Shown: positions 28,066 through 38,430 of the stretch, in pieces | Position numbering within the stretch: the stretch's first letter is position 1 | Layout: each line of letters begins with the position of its first letter | Source: Paracoccaceae bacterium | GTDB lineage: Bacteria > Pseudomonadota > Alphaproteobacteria > Rhodobacterales > Rhodobacteraceae | Direction: 5' to 3' | Assembly (NCBI GenBank): GCA_014323795.1 | Contig: JACONK010000001.1 | Coordinates: forward strand, 172,219 to 236,218 | DNA: 64,000 bases | Translations under genes and position numbers: made by a program | Notes under the pieces: model-generated | Database searches by the model: none | The model's input: the letters and a program-made list of their open reading frames with translations, nothing else | What the model was told of the DNA's origin: nothing

Positions 28066-28941
28066 TTACTCCAGTACGCGCCCGGCCACGGCGTCGAGCC
28101 GTGCCACCATCGCCGGATCCCTTGCATCCGGCCGGGTTATGATCGCAAACTCCAGTGCCCGGTCACAACCGTGCGGGCATGGGGCGCGCATTGCCCCCAG
28201 CAGCTGTGGCAACCGCGCCACCATACCCCTGGCCTTCGTCGCATTACCCATCAGCGTTTGGATAATCTGCGTCACATCTACCTCCCCGTGATCCGGGTGC
28301 CAACTGTCATAGTCGGTAATCATGGCGACGGAAGCGTAACACATTTCCGCCTCCCGGGCGAGTTTGGCCTCCGGCATGTTTGTCATGCCGATCACGTCGC
28401 AGCCCCAGACTTCCCGGTAGAGCGTACTCTCGGCGAGGGTTGAAAACTGCGGGCCTTCCATGGCGAGGTATGTCCCGCCCTCATGCACCGTCACCCGGTC
28501 CGCCTGCGCCGCCTCCGCGCAAGCCTTGCCCAGACGGGGGCAGGTTGGATGCGCCATGCTTACGTGTGCCACGCACCCGGGGCCGAAAAAACTCTTCTTC
28601 CGTTCCAGGGTGCGATCGATGAACTGGTCCACGATGACAAAATCGCCGGGGGCCATTTCATCCCGAAACGATCCGCAGGCGGAAACGGAGATCACGTCCG
28701 TCACTCCCGCCCGTTTCAATATGTCGATGTTCGCCCGGTAGTTTATCGTGGAAGGCGTCTGCACATGCCCGCGCCCGTGCCGCGGCAGGAACACCATCTT
28801 AAACCCGTCCAGGTATCCGATCAGCACCGCATCCGATGGTGCGCCGAACGGACTCTCCACACTGGTCCACCGGGCATCCTCCAGCCCGTCGATGTCATAG
28901 ACGCCGGACCCGCCGACGATACCTATTACAGTGTCTGTCAT
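28066..28941 (-). CDS. mtnP: S-methyl-5'-thioadenosine phosphorylase
   Basis: 291 residues. [20 protein letters not shown] at the start, [21 protein letters not shown] (phosphate/ribose site), [20 protein letters not shown], and [20 protein letters not shown] then [20 protein letters not shown] place it in the MTAP branch of purine nucleoside phosphorylases. It splits 5'-methylthioadenosine, a polyamine or quorum-signal by-product, into adenine and methylthioribose-1-phosphate. The ATG overlaps the stop of the flavin reductase gene by 4 bp (ATGA); apt follows. Confidence 0.96.
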   Translation of the reverse strand: MTDTVIGIVGGSGVYDIDGLEDARWTSVESPFGAPSDAVLIGYLDGFKMVFLPRHGRGHVQTPSTINYRANIDILKRAGVTDVISVSACGSFRDEMAPGDFVIVDQFIDRTLERKKSFFGPGCVAHVSMAHPTCPRLGKACAEAAQADRVTVHEGGTYLAMEGPQFSTLAESTLYREVWGCDVIGMTNMPEAKLAREAEMCYASVAMITDYDSWHPDHGEVDVTQIIQTLMGNATKARGMVARLPQLLGAMRAPCPHGCDRALEFAIITRPDARDPAMVARLDAVAGRVLE

Positions 28942-29546
28942 GTCTGCCCCGGTCTGTTGAGTGAAAAGGTCTCCGTCACTGCCGTGTAATCCCGGTAGCC
29001 GAGCCGGGCGAGCGGCTGGTAGCCCGTCACATCCAAAAGGCCATCCTTCAGGTGTTCCTCCCGAATGTGGATGCCCACAACCTGCCCGAAGACGACCACC
29101 GCATCCCCGGGCAAATTCACGATCCGGTGCAGTTTGCATTCCAGGCTTGCCGGCGCATGCGCCACGAACGGCGGCGCGACAACCCGGGCGGTGCCTTTGG
29201 GCAGGTCTGCCATCTCAAACTCATCCTCCCCGGCGGCATAGGAGCCGGAAGAGATGTTCATTGCATCCCGCAACGCGCTGGAGACGACAGAAACGCAGAA
29301 TTCCCTTGTCGCACGGATGTTGGAGATGCTGTCCTTGCCTTCATCAACCCCGATCTTCGGCCCCGTGGTGGAATACATCACCATTGGCGGGTCATCCCCT
29401 ACCCCGTTGAAAAATGAATAGGGTGCCAGGTTCGAACGGCCGTGCACATCAAGCGATGATATCCATCCGATGGGCCGTGGGGCCACGATAGCTTTGAAGG
29501 GGTTGTGGGGCAGACCGTGATTGTCGATCCCGGGGCGGTAGAACAT
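28938..29546 (-). CDS. flavin reductase-like domain protein
   Basis: 202 residues. MFYRPGIDNHGLPHNPFKAI, then APRPIGWISSLDVHGRSNLA and PYSFFNGVGDDPPMVMYSTT is the FMN-binding split-barrel of the flavin reductase-like/DIM6-NTAB family. Later ECKLHRIVNLP and VVVFGQVVGIHI complete the barrel. It probably binds FMN and reduces it or uses it as cofactor; no monooxygenase partner is adjacent. First gene of the operon with mtnP and apt. Start at 29546 is chosen where homology begins; the open frame extends to 29687. Confidence 0.85.
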   Translation of the reverse strand: MFYRPGIDNHGLPHNPFKAIVAPRPIGWISSLDVHGRSNLAPYSFFNGVGDDPPMVMYSTTGPKIGVDEGKDSISNIRATREFCVSVVSSALRDAMNISSGSYAAGEDEFEMADLPKGTARVVAPPFVAHAPASLECKLHRIVNLPGDAVVVFGQVVGIHIREEHLKDGLLDVTGYQPLARLGYRDYTAVTETFSLNRPGQT

Positions 29547-29628
29547 GTCTTTTCCAAAAAATCCTGAGCGTTGCCCGAACCCTATCCGCATGGTACCGGC
29601 TGCGCAATCGGAAGCAGGGGGCGGGCCC

Positions 29629-30126
29629 GTGTTCAGATTGGCGCAGGAAACGGAGAAGGATTGGCACGAGGTCGAAAACCTTTTCAACCTTGCCTTTGCG
29701 CCGGGACGGGAGGCCCTGAGCAGCTACCGCCTGCGCGAAGGTGTGCCGCCTGTGGCCGCGCTCTGCCGTGTGGCCCGTGAGCGCGAACTCAACATCCTGG
29801 CCGCCGCAATCCGCTTTTGGCCCGTGCGCATCGGCGCGGCACGGGATGCCGCGCTGCTGCTGGGGCCAGTGGCTGTGCACCCGACCTGCCAGGGAGAAGG
29901 GCTGGGCGCGTATCTGATAGAAGACAGCCTGGATAAGGCAGCCGAACTCGGCTGGACCCGTGTGGTTCTGATCGGTGACGCGCCGTACTATGGCCGCTTC
30001 GGGTTTCGGAAAGTGGCAGGGCTGGAATTTCCGCCGCCGACGAACCCGGATCGGTTGCTGGCGCGGGCACTGGATGCGGGGGCGTTCAAGGGGGTTGCGG
30101 GAATGGTGATGTCTGACAGATACTAG
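29629..30126 (+). CDS. GNAT N-acetyltransferase (YhbS-like)
   Basis: About 165 residues. The acetyl-CoA loop is LGPVAVHPTCQGEGLGAYLI (around the middle), and VVLIGDAPYYGRFGFRKVAG is the later strand typical of YhbS-like GNATs. The start is uncertain: GTG at 29629 follows AGGGGG at good spacing and coincides with where the domain begins (VFRLAQETEKDW); in-frame ATGs at 29590 and 29545 would lengthen the protein, the latter overlapping the divergent flavin reductase start (shared CATG). Substrate unknown. Confidence 0.78.
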   Translation: MFRLAQETEKDWHEVENLFNLAFAPGREALSSYRLREGVPPVAALCRVARERELNILAAAIRFWPVRIGAARDAALLLGPVAVHPTCQGEGLGAYLIEDSLDKAAELGWTRVVLIGDAPYYGRFGFRKVAGLEFPPPTNPDRLLARALDAGAFKGVAGMVMSDRY

Positions 30127-30301
30127 TTGGCCCGGTCTGTGCCCTTGATGTACGTCACCGCTGCCCTGGTTAATTAGTAATTTTTTAAATTGCTCATGGC
30201 CTGCGTCACTATAGGGCCTGGCGGCACCGTCTCGGTGCTATTTTTCGTCATTGCTGCTCATCACAGGGTTTCCGTCCGGGATGTTCCTGTTGTTGTATTC
30301 T

Positions 30302-32188
30302 TTATTTTTCTGCTTTCCGCGGCGCATGACGGGGATTTTTTATGCTCCGTTCCATACGCCTCCCGGCGGTGTTTTTTAGGTCAAAGAGGCCGGCCAATTG
30401 TTCGGTGATGGCCCCGGCAAGTTGTTCGGCGTCCGTGATCGTGACTGCGTGTTCGTAGTAGCGGGTCACATCGTGGCCGATACCGATGGCGATTAGTTCC
30501 ACCTGGCGGCGGCGTTCGATCATGGTGATTACGTCGCGCAGATGCTTTTCCAGATAGCTGGCGGAGTTTACCGACAGCGTTGAGTCATCCACCGGTGCCC
30601 CGTCAGAAATCACCATAAGAATGCGGCGCTGCTCAGGCCGCATGCTCATCCGCCTGTGCGCCCATTCAAGGGCCTCACCGTCAATGTTTTCCTTCAGCAG
30701 GCCTTCTTTCATCATCAGTCCGAGGTTCGGGCGCGACCGTCGCCATGGGGCGTCGGCACTTTTGTAGATGATGTGGCGCAGGTCATTCAGGCGTCCGGGA
30801 GTTTGCGTACGCCCCTGTTTCAGCCACTGTTCCCGCGACTGTCCGCCTTTCCACGTGCGGGTTGTGAAGCCGAGGATTTCGCATTTCACCTGACAGCGTT
30901 CCAGTGTGCGGGCGAGCACGTCAGCGCAGATCGCGGCGATGGAGATCGGGCGCCCCCGCATGGAGCCGGAATTATCCAGCAGGATCGTGACAATCGTATC
31001 CTTGAATTCTGTATCCTGTTCCACTTTGAAGCTCAGCGGTGTCGTCGGGTTTGCCACCACCCGGGCCAGGCGACCCGCATCGAGGAGGCCTTCTTCCATA
31101 TCAAAAAGCCACGACCGGTTCTGCTGTGCCTGCAGGTGCCGCTGCAATTTGTTGGCGAGGCGTGCCACGGCCCCTTTCAGGGGGTCCAGCTGCTGGTCAA
31201 GGTAGGCGCGCAGCCGCTCCAGTTCTGCCGGTTCGGCGAGATCTTCGGCGTATGCCTCCTCATCAAATTCAGAGGTGAAGACGCGGTAATCCGGATCAGC
31301 TTCGGAATAATGCCGGGGTGGTGGCGGGTCGAGCGGGGGATGACCGTCCGGTGCCTCCGGCTCTTCGCTGTCGTCAGGTGCCTGCTCGTCCATCTTAGCT
31401 TGCGCCTGTTGCTCAATGTCAGAGGTCTGGCCGTCGTCGGACGATTCGCTGTCGTCGCTGTCATCCGCGTCGTCGCCCTGGTTCGAATCCGGCGTTTCAT
31501 CGCCTTCGGTTTCTTCTTCGCTTGCGCTGTCTTCATCATCCGGGTTGTCGCCCAGTTGATCACCGTAGCCGAGATCATCAATCACCTGGCGTGCGAATTT
31601 GGAAAACTCGACTTGATCAGACAGCACGTCTTTCAGGTTTTCCAGGGTGTCACCTGCCCGGGTTTCGATGAATCCGCGCCAAAATTCCAGGATGTGGGCG
31701 GCCCCCGACGGCAGGTTGCGACCTGTTGTCAGGTGGCGCACAAGATACCCCGCAGCGTAGCTCAGCGGGGCGGAAGCGGCGTCCTGGGCCTTCGAAAAGC
31801 CCATCTTACCCGCATCGCTGGAAATTTTTGCATCGATATTGCCCGCCGTTCCCGGCATGGCGCGGGCCCCCATCGCCTCGCAACGGGCTGTTTCCATCGC
31901 CTCGTAAATTGAGCGCGCCATCTCACCCCGGGGGGCGTAGCGGGCGTGGGTCGTCGCGTTGTGAAACCTCATCTTCAGGGCATAGGCATCTGCCGTGCCG
32001 CGGGCGACCAGTACCTCTTCCCGGGTCATCCGGCGCGTGACCTGGGGCAGGCGCATGGCGTCGTTTATAACCCCCGGCGGGTCCACGGTATAGGTGACGG
32101 TCAGTTCCGGCCCATTGGCCATCGCCTTCGTCGCCTCGGCGAGTGCCTTTTTGAACGGTTCAGCGGGGTTATCGGTGGATTTGTTCAT
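30302..32188 (-). CDS. cobT: aerobic cobaltochelatase subunit CobT
   Basis: 628 residues from [19 protein letters not shown]. The middle holds a very acidic Asp/Glu/Ser-rich stretch (around residues 220-310), and the C-terminal part is a von Willebrand A domain with MIDAS motif [10 protein letters not shown] and a later [10 protein letters not shown]. These are the features of CobT, which works with the AAA+ subunit CobS (at 33063-34049) and CobN to insert cobalt into hydrogenobyrinic acid a,c-diamide during aerobic B12 synthesis. The ATG at 32188 matches the family start; 80 upstream codons are unlike CobT. CobN is not in the window. Confidence 0.94.
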   Translation of the reverse strand: MNKSTDNPAEPFKKALAEATKAMANGPELTVTYTVDPPGVINDAMRLPQVTRRMTREEVLVARGTADAYALKMRFHNATTHARYAPRGEMARSIYEAMETARCEAMGARAMPGTAGNIDAKISSDAGKMGFSKAQDAASAPLSYAAGYLVRHLTTGRNLPSGAAHILEFWRGFIETRAGDTLENLKDVLSDQVEFSKFARQVIDDLGYGDQLGDNPDDEDSASEEETEGDETPDSNQGDDADDSDDSESSDDGQTSDIEQQAQAKMDEQAPDDSEEPEAPDGHPPLDPPPPRHYSEADPDYRVFTSEFDEEAYAEDLAEPAELERLRAYLDQQLDPLKGAVARLANKLQRHLQAQQNRSWLFDMEEGLLDAGRLARVVANPTTPLSFKVEQDTEFKDTIVTILLDNSGSMRGRPISIAAICADVLARTLERCQVKCEILGFTTRTWKGGQSREQWLKQGRTQTPGRLNDLRHIIYKSADAPWRRSRPNLGLMMKEGLLKENIDGEALEWAHRRMSMRPEQRRILMVISDGAPVDDSTLSVNSASYLEKHLRDVITMIERRRQVELIAIGIGHDVTRYYEHAVTITDAEQLAGAITEQLAGLFDLKNTAGRRMERSIKNPRHAPRKAEK

Positions 32189-33062
32189 GGGCGGGAAAGT
32201 GCCTCTTCGGGTGCCCAGGGGCAAGGGGTGGTGTGCAATGGCCGGATACGGTATCCGCGTTTTCCGGGGGTACTTCCGAATTCGGGTCGAGGCCTTCCAT
32301 GAATCGGGAAAGAATGCACATGGGGTCTTTTTCCCGGTTGCCACGTTGTGGACCGAATTGCCTCGCTGCCCTGAAGCCATCCGGGGCGGTTCTACTCCCC
32401 GGTTCACAGGCTGTTGTGCCGCACACATCCTGGTCCATTACGGAAGAAAATACCCCAATATGGTCCGATCAGTAATCAAGCAGGCCCCGGGCCGCATCGC
32501 AGAGTGCTATTCGGGGGCCCATCTGTTACCTCAAGGCCAATGACCTTCTCTAAACCCTTGTGGCGGGCACAGGTCTTTCAAGGCTTCTTACGCGATGCCC
32601 GGAAGGCGGCGATGTCGGTTGCGCCCTTAACGCCTGCGTCCGGCAGAGAGGGGCCCGCACCCCGTATCGGTTCGCAAGGTCAAGCGGTGCCCTGCTGCTG
32701 TTGTTTCGTGCATTGACATGTGCGCCCGCGTTGATGAGGGCTTTCACAGTCTCCGGTGTGCCTCACCGGCTTGCGTTGTGCATCGGCGTTTTACCGCCGT
32801 TATCACGTGCCTTGAGATTTGCGCCTTCTTCGTTGCAGTCTGTCAGACTGTCGCCGCTTGCCAGAAGCCCGGTACTGGCCAAGGCATTTTAAGGTGCTTT
32901 CAGTATTTATTTCTTCGTATTTGCCGCGTAAAAAACCATTATATTCTTATGTTGAGCACAAGTGCGAAAATTTGTGTTTTCGCACTATACCCCGGTAAAC
33001 GGTATCGGGCGCAACGGGCCGGGCATCCAAGGGGGCGGGCCAGGGTGACGGAGGCTGTCAAA
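32189..33062. other. cobT-cobS interval without an intact gene
   Basis: About 870 bp. Apart from the ankyrin-repeat remnant at 32550-32893, frames on both strands are short and unlike known proteins. Lower G+C and A/T runs near 32900-33000 suggest non-coding DNA upstream of the remnant. Confidence 0.5.
32550..32893 (-). pseudogene. ankyrin-repeat protein remnant
   Basis: Minus-strand translation gives two recognisable ankyrin repeats: GANLKARDNGGKTPMHNASR then a TGA stop, immediately followed by GTPETVKALINAGAHVNARN and NSSRAPLDLANRYG. The TPMH and N-A-R-x-N consensus positions fit. Beyond this the frame turns into non-ankyrin sequence rich in Pro/Arg, and upstream an ALASTGLLASGDSLTD stretch might be the tail of a signal region. 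The in-frame stop and loss of further repeats mark it as decayed. Confidence 0.75.
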
Positions 33063-34049
33063 TCATCCCAGGCTTATGCTGGCAGCACTTTCCGGCAGTT
33101 CTTCATCAAAGCAGCGCTGGTAGAATTCGGCCACGGTCCGGCGTTCCAGTTCATCACATTTATTGAGGAATGTCAGGCGGAAGGCGAAGCCGATATCTTT
33201 GAAAATGCGTGCGTTTTCGGCCCAGTTGATCACTGTCCGCGGGCTCATTACTGTCGATATGTCGCCGTTCATAAAGGCTGAACGGGTCAGGTCCGCCACA
33301 GTCACCATGTGGCTGATGTCCCTGCGGCCTTTTTCGGTATCGTAGTGCGGGTTCTTTGACAGAATGATCGCGGATTCAGCGTCGTGGCTCAGGTAGTTGA
33401 GCGTACTTACCAATGACCAGCGGTCCATTTGCGCCTGGTTGATCTGCTGCACCCCGTGGTAGAGCCCGGTAGTATCGCCCAGCCCCACGGTGTTTGCCGT
33501 GGCAAACAGGCGAAAGTGCTTATTTGGTGTGATGATCTCATTTTGATCAAGCAGCGTCAGCTTGCCGTCATGTTCCAGTATCCGCTGGATCACAAACATC
33601 ACGTCCGCACGACCTGCGTCGTATTCGTCAAACACAATCGCCACCGGGTTGCGCAGTGCCCAGGTCAGGATGCCGTCCTGGAATTCTGTCACCTGCCTGC
33701 CGTCGCGCAGCTTGATGGCATCCTTCCCGATCAGGTCAATCCGGGAAATGTGGCTGTCGAGGTTCACCCGCACACAGGGCCAGTTGAGCCGTGCGGCAAC
33801 CTGTTCGATGTGGGTGGACTTGCCGGTGCCGTGGTAGCCCTGGATCAGAACGCGGCGGTTGTATTGGAATCCTGCCAGGATCGCCATCGTCGTATCCGGG
33901 TTAAACTTATAGGTTTTGTCGATCTCCGGCACCCGCTCTGATCTGTCGGTGAAGCCTTTGATAGCCATATCGGTTTTAAGCCCAAAGAGCTCCGCTACCG
34001 ACATTTCTTCGGTCGGGTTGCCTGTCAATTCCGGATTGCCGTCAGCCAT
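33063..34049 (-). CDS. cobS: aerobic cobaltochelatase subunit CobS
   Basis: 328 residues, an AAA+ ATPase of the MoxR type. Walker [14 protein letters not shown] is at about 112, Walker [16 protein letters not shown] at about 180, and sensor-like [19 protein letters not shown] follows. The N-terminus ([20 protein letters not shown]) is specific to CobS. It forms a ring with CobT and drives cobalt insertion by CobN. The start at 34049 matches the family; the frame continues 37 codons upstream. In related genomes cobS and cobT lie close together; here a decayed ankyrin gene separates them. Confidence 0.95.
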   Translation of the reverse strand: MADGNPELTGNPTEEMSVAELFGLKTDMAIKGFTDRSERVPEIDKTYKFNPDTTMAILAGFQYNRRVLIQGYHGTGKSTHIEQVAARLNWPCVRVNLDSHISRIDLIGKDAIKLRDGRQVTEFQDGILTWALRNPVAIVFDEYDAGRADVMFVIQRILEHDGKLTLLDQNEIITPNKHFRLFATANTVGLGDTTGLYHGVQQINQAQMDRWSLVSTLNYLSHDAESAIILSKNPHYDTEKGRRDISHMVTVADLTRSAFMNGDISTVMSPRTVINWAENARIFKDIGFAFRLTFLNKCDELERRTVAEFYQRCFDEELPESAASISLG

Positions 34050-34225
34050 TGTCTCTTGCTTTTGTAGGATATCCCCGGCGGTATTGAAGGAATTGGCCCG
34101 GAGGCGCAAGGGGGCCTCCGCGACGTTTGCGCCGGGCCATCCGGCGGCACAGCCGTTCATTGATCCAAAGCAGGTGCGCCCTTGGTGTGGCGTCTTCGCC
34201 TTTGGGTCGTGCCTGGGGGGATTCC

Positions 34226-35374
34226 CTATATCCCCAGGGCCAGCCGCTCCAGCAACCGGTCCATCATCGCGTCGCAGCGTCGCAGCTGATCTTCGTGCAC
34301 AAACTCGTCCGGTTTGTGTGCCTGCGCCATCGCACCGGGACCGCAGACCACGGTGGGGATGTCGGCCACGCCGGAAAATAGCCCGCCTTCGGTTCCGAAC
34401 GCCACCTTGATCGTTTCATTCGCCCCATCGACGAGCGTTTTGATGAAAGACACTACCTCTGCGTCCGGTGCTGTCGCCAGGCCGGGATAGGTGTTGGCGG
34501 ATGGTGTGATTTCAATCGCAGCTTTCGCTGCACCGGTCCTCGTCACGATCCGGTCTGCCGCGGTGCGGATGTCTGCAAGCAGTGCCAGGGGATCATCCTC
34601 CGCCACGGGTCTGATTTCAAACAGAAACTCCGCCCGATTGGGTACGATATTAAGCGCGGTGCCCGCGTTGACAGTGCCCACGTGCAGCGTTGTGTAGGGC
34701 ACGTCGTAGTCATCATCGCGGTGCCCCGATGCTTCTGCCTGCTTCTGAATATCCCGGATCACGGCAATCAGATCGGTCGCCATGTAGATCGCGTTTGTGG
34801 CAAAGGGGGCGAGGGCGGAGTGACCTTCCACCCCATGGCAGATCACGCGGGCCGCTATCTTGCCCTTGTGGCCAGTGGCAACCTGCATGGACGTCGGTTC
34901 CCCGACGATGCAAAAGCGCGGTTTGATCGGTGCGGCGGCGAGCTTGTCGATCAGCGAACGGACACCGATACAGCCGATTTCCTCGTCATAGGAAAATGCC
35001 AGATGCAAAGGTGTTTTCAGCGTTGGTGCCCGGCACGCGGCTGCAACAGCGGCGGCAACGAAACCTTTCATATCGCAGGTGCCCCGTCCGTAAAGCCTGC
35101 CACCCGAACGGGTCATGCCAAACGGTGTCTTCGTCCAGTCCTGCCCGGCCACGGATACGACATCAGTGTGGCCCGAAAGGGCAACGCCCGGGATATCTGT
35201 CGGCCCGAGCGTAGCGTAGAGATTTGCCTTGCCGCCGCTTTCATCCGGGATCAGCGTTATCTCAGCCCCTGCGCCGCGCAGGAGGCCAGCGAGCAGGTCG
35301 ATGAGATCCCGGTTCGGGTTCCATGACGTGGTATCGAAGGTAATGAGCTTTTCGAGCAGGGTGAGCGTATCCAT
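34226..35374 (-). CDS. argE: acetylornithine deacetylase (M20 family)
   Basis: 382 residues. M20 metal motifs are present: [11 protein letters not shown] (His, Asp), [13 protein letters not shown] (Asp bridging both metals), and [16 protein letters not shown] (catalytic Glu pair). The small dimerisation domain starts at [20 protein letters not shown], and [20 protein letters not shown] then [13 protein letters not shown] close the active site. It hydrolyses N2-acetylornithine in arginine synthesis; broad N-acyl specificity is possible. Start at [10 protein letters not shown] by homology; the frame is open to 35470. Confidence 0.9.
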   Translation of the reverse strand: MDTLTLLEKLITFDTTSWNPNRDLIDLLAGLLRGAGAEITLIPDESGGKANLYATLGPTDIPGVALSGHTDVVSVAGQDWTKTPFGMTRSGGRLYGRGTCDMKGFVAAAVAAACRAPTLKTPLHLAFSYDEEIGCIGVRSLIDKLAAAPIKPRFCIVGEPTSMQVATGHKGKIAARVICHGVEGHSALAPFATNAIYMATDLIAVIRDIQKQAEASGHRDDDYDVPYTTLHVGTVNAGTALNIVPNRAEFLFEIRPVAEDDPLALLADIRTAADRIVTRTGAAKAAIEITPSANTYPGLATAPDAEVVSFIKTLVDGANETIKVAFGTEGGLFSGVADIPTVVCGPGAMAQAHKPDEFVHEDQLRRCDAMMDRLLERLALGI

Positions 35375-35470
35375 AGGGCAGCGGTAGAACCTGTTGCCTT
35401 CGCGGGCAAGCACAGATCCATGCGGCAGCTTTATCTTGCGTGTCAATCTGCGTCGGAAGAGAGGTGCCAT

Positions 35471-36311
35471 ATGCGGTTTGCAACGATTTTAGCCGGGGGT
35501 GCAGCTCTACGGTGCTGTTACTGGTAACGGCGTCATTGTCCTTTCATCCGACGTCCCGGACTGGCTCACCCTGCGTGATGTCATCGCCGCCACAGGGATA
35601 TCCCGGATTGCTGAGGCAGCCGAAGATCGCCCGGTCACGCATCCGAAGGGATTCTTCACTTGGGGTATCCCAATCCCGGACCCGGCAAAGAACATCTGCG
35701 TCGGCGTCAACTACCCGGACCGGAACGCAGAATACAAAGATGGCACCGACTTGCCAAAGCACATGTCGATTTTCACGCGTTTCCCGTGCTCCCACATGGG
35801 TCACGACACCCCGCTGACGCGGCCGAAGGTGTCTTGCCCGCCGGATTATGAAGGCGGGCTCGTTGTGATCATCGGCAAGGCCGGGCGGCATTGTGGCGCA
35901 GGATGCGCTGCGCCATGTTGCAGCCCTGACCATCGCCAGCGAAGGCACGATCCGCGACCGGGTACGGCACACGAAATTCAATTTCACCCAAGGTAAGAAC
36001 TTTGAAGGTTCCGGGTCGGTCCGTGGCTCATTCCGGTTGAGCGGCCGGAGCAATTGACCGACGTTCAAATTCAGACTCGCGTGAACGGAGATATCCGCCA
36101 GAATGATCGCACCCGCCGGATGATTTTCAGCCACGCGGCAGAGATCGCCTGTATTTCTACCTTTATGCATCTGCAGCCGGGCGACATGATTATCAGCGGT
36201 AAGCCGACCGTGGCCGGGGCGCAGCCGAACCCGCCGCAGTTCCTGAAGCCCGGCGATGTGGTAGAGGTAGAAGGCATCGGCACCCTGCGCAACGGTATGG
36301 TGGACGAATGA
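35471..36311 (+). pseudogene. fumarylacetoacetate hydrolase-family gene, three frameshifts
   Basis: Joined across frames it reads MRFATILAGG, shift at a G5 run near 35505, LYGAVTGNGVIVLSSDVPDW to NICVGVNYPDRNAEYKDG and DYEGGLVVIIGKAGRH, shift near 35893, IVAQDALRHVAALTIASEGT to FNFTQGKNFEGSG, shift near 36055, then LTDVQIQTRVNGDIRQNDRT to KPGDVVEVEGIGTLRNGMVD. The YPDRNAEYKDG, YEGELVV-like and V-N-G-x-x-R segments are hallmarks of the FAH fold used for ureidoglycolate lyase-like and homoprotocatechuate-pathway isomerase/decarboxylases. Three indels in a row argue for a dead gene. Its TGA overlaps the ATG of the truncated hydratase. Confidence 0.87.
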
Positions 36312-36799
36312 TGCCGGACCAGATCACTGCCGCGGCCGGGGCACTTGTCCGGGCAGAACGGACGAAGACGCGAATTCGGCTCATCTCCGGCGATCATCCG
36401 GACATGGATATGACCGATGCCTACGCTGTGCAGGCTCGGGTTGTCGCGACGAAAGATGCGGCGGGGGCCACGCGGGTTGGCTGGGAAATCGGCCTGACCA
36501 GCCGTGCAATGCAGCAGGCACTGGGCATCGATATTCCGGATTCCGGTGTGCTGTTCAACGATATGGTTTTCCCCACCGGTGGGCGCGTTCCCGCGGGCCG
36601 ATTCATCGGGCATCGGGTGGAGGCAGAAATTGCCTTCGTGCTTAAATCCTATATCACCGGGGCTGCCACCCGCACACAGGTGATTGCTGCAACGGATCAT
36701 GTATATCCGGCACTCGAAATCCTCGATACGCGCATCCTGCGCACAGACCCGGACACAGGTGCCCCGCGGAAGGTTTTTGATACCATCGGCTTCGATTGA
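36308..36799 (+). pseudogene. 2-keto-4-pentenoate hydratase (HpaH-like), truncated
   Basis: 163 codons where the family has about 265. The N-terminal two thirds are good (AYAVQARVVATKDAAGATRV, GWEIGLTSRAMQQALGIDIP, HRVEAEIAFVLKSYI, HVYPALEILDTRI), but the protein ends right after KVFDTIGFD, losing the C-terminal barrel strands and metal-site residues. Downstream DNA to 37110 has no recognisable continuation. With the FAH gene it would have formed the lower part of an aromatic meta-cleavage pathway such as homoprotocatechuate degradation. Confidence 0.8.
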
Positions 36800-37110
36800 T
36801 CCCCTGCCGCGTCTTCTGCGCTGTTTTACGGAGGCCTGCAACGGTTAGTTCGCACGATTTGTGCCGGGTCTAATCTAACGCTGCCGGAGCTCGTGCGCAA
36901 AATAACGGGTTCCACGCAAACCTGCGCCCCGGGCCCGGACAGCATGGGTTCTTCCGCCATGTGTCCAGAAACCCGTCAATGCCCCCACCGGTTCCGAATG
37001 TGGAACGGATCTGCCTGTCGCCCATCCGCAAGATCGGCCCGCCCCCCTTTCCCTTTGCCAGCCCCCCTTGTAGATAACTGACACCTGATCCAGCCTTTGG
37101 AAGTCATCTG
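36800..37110. other. no recognisable gene
   Basis: Follows the truncated hydratase and precedes gltX. No remnant of the missing hydratase end, no RNA gene and no clear promoter were recognised. Confidence 0.45.
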
Positions 37111-38430
37111 ATGACTGTGACCCGTTTTGCGCCTTCTCCGACCGGATACCTGCACGTGGGCAACCTGCGCACCGCCCTTTTCAATTACCTGATCGCCCGT
37201 CGGCAGGGAGGTGAGTTTATCCTTCGGCTTGACGACACCGACCCGGAGCGGTCCACCCGGCACTATGCCGATGAAATCATGCGGGATATGGAATGGCTTG
37301 GCCTGACCTGGGACCGGGTAGAGCGGCAATCGCACCGGCTTGACCGGTACAAAGAGGCAGCCCGGCAGCTCCGCGACATTTCGAGGTTTTATGAGTGTTT
37401 TGAAACACCGGCGGAGCTCGACCTTAAGCGCAGGACGCAGCTCAACATGGGCAACCCGCCGGTTTATGACCGATCCGCCTTGGTCATGAGCGATTCGAAA
37501 AAGGAAGCCCTGCGCAAGGAGCGCGGTGACGGGCATTGGCGTTTCAGGCTCGACCACGCCCGCATCGTTTGGCAGGACGGGATTCTGGGCGGGGTTTCAA
37601 TTGATGCGGCTAGCGTGTCTGACCCGGTTCTGATCCGGGGGGATGGCCAGTTCCTCTATACGCTTGCCTCCGTGTGCGATGATGTGGATTTCGGCATCAC
37701 GCATGTGGTGCGGGGGGCAGATCATGTAACAAATACGGCCACGCAGATCCAGATCATTCAGGCGATGGGTGCGACCCCGCCCGCCTTTGCCCACCACAGC
37801 CTGCTGACCGGGCCGCGGGGGGAGGCACTGTCGAAACGCCTTGGCAGCACCAGCCTGCGCGAACTGCGCAATAACGGGGTGGAGCCGATGGCACTTTTGA
37901 GCCTGATGGTGAACCTCGGATCCTCCAAGCCGGTGGAACTGATTTCGGAGCCGGATACGCTGTGGAAGAACTTTGACCTTTCGAACTACGGCGCGGCACC
38001 GGCCAAGTTCAATGCAGATGATCTGGGTACGCTGACGGCCCGCGTGGTGTCTTCGCTCGACTATGCGGCGATGGAAGCCGCGCTGCGTGCTATGGGGGTG
38101 CCCGATGATGTTGCACCAGCGTTTTGGGCCGTTGTACGGGACAACAGCAAGACCCGTGCGCATGCTGAGGATTGGTGGAAGCTGTGCCGCGATGGGGCGG
38201 ATCCGTTGATTGCGCCTGAAGACTCGGAGTTTGTTGCAACTGCGCGGTCTATGCTGCCGGACCAGCCGTGGGATAAGGGTACATGGAATGCCTGGACATC
38301 TGCGGTGCAAGAGATCACGGGTCGCAAGGGGCGCGGCTTGCTTATGCCGCTCAGAAAGGCACTGACGGGCCGGGCGCACGGTCCGGATATGGGCCGGTTG
38401 ATGCCGCTTCTGCAGACTGTGAAGTGGTAA
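37111..38430 (+). CDS. gltX: glutamyl-tRNA synthetase
   Basis: 439 residues, class I synthetase. The HIGH-type motif is in APSPTGYLHVGNLRTALFNY and the KMSKS-type motif is LSKRLGST. RLDDTDPERSTRHYADEIMR and VRGADHVTNTATQIQIIQAM are standard. It charges tRNA with Glu. Length is slightly short (usual 465-490), which fits the GltX2-type enzymes that alphaproteobacteria often carry beside a second copy; whether this one charges tRNA-Glu or tRNA-Gln cannot be read here. Flanked by gene-poor DNA on both sides. Confidence 0.93.
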   Translation: MTVTRFAPSPTGYLHVGNLRTALFNYLIARRQGGEFILRLDDTDPERSTRHYADEIMRDMEWLGLTWDRVERQSHRLDRYKEAARQLRDISRFYECFETPAELDLKRRTQLNMGNPPVYDRSALVMSDSKKEALRKERGDGHWRFRLDHARIVWQDGILGGVSIDAASVSDPVLIRGDGQFLYTLASVCDDVDFGITHVVRGADHVTNTATQIQIIQAMGATPPAFAHHSLLTGPRGEALSKRLGSTSLRELRNNGVEPMALLSLMVNLGSSKPVELISEPDTLWKNFDLSNYGAAPAKFNADDLGTLTARVVSSLDYAAMEAALRAMGVPDDVAPAFWAVVRDNSKTRAHAEDWWKLCRDGADPLIAPEDSEFVATARSMLPDQPWDKGTWNAWTSAVQEITGRKGRGLLMPLRKALTGRAHGPDMGRLMPLLQTVKW

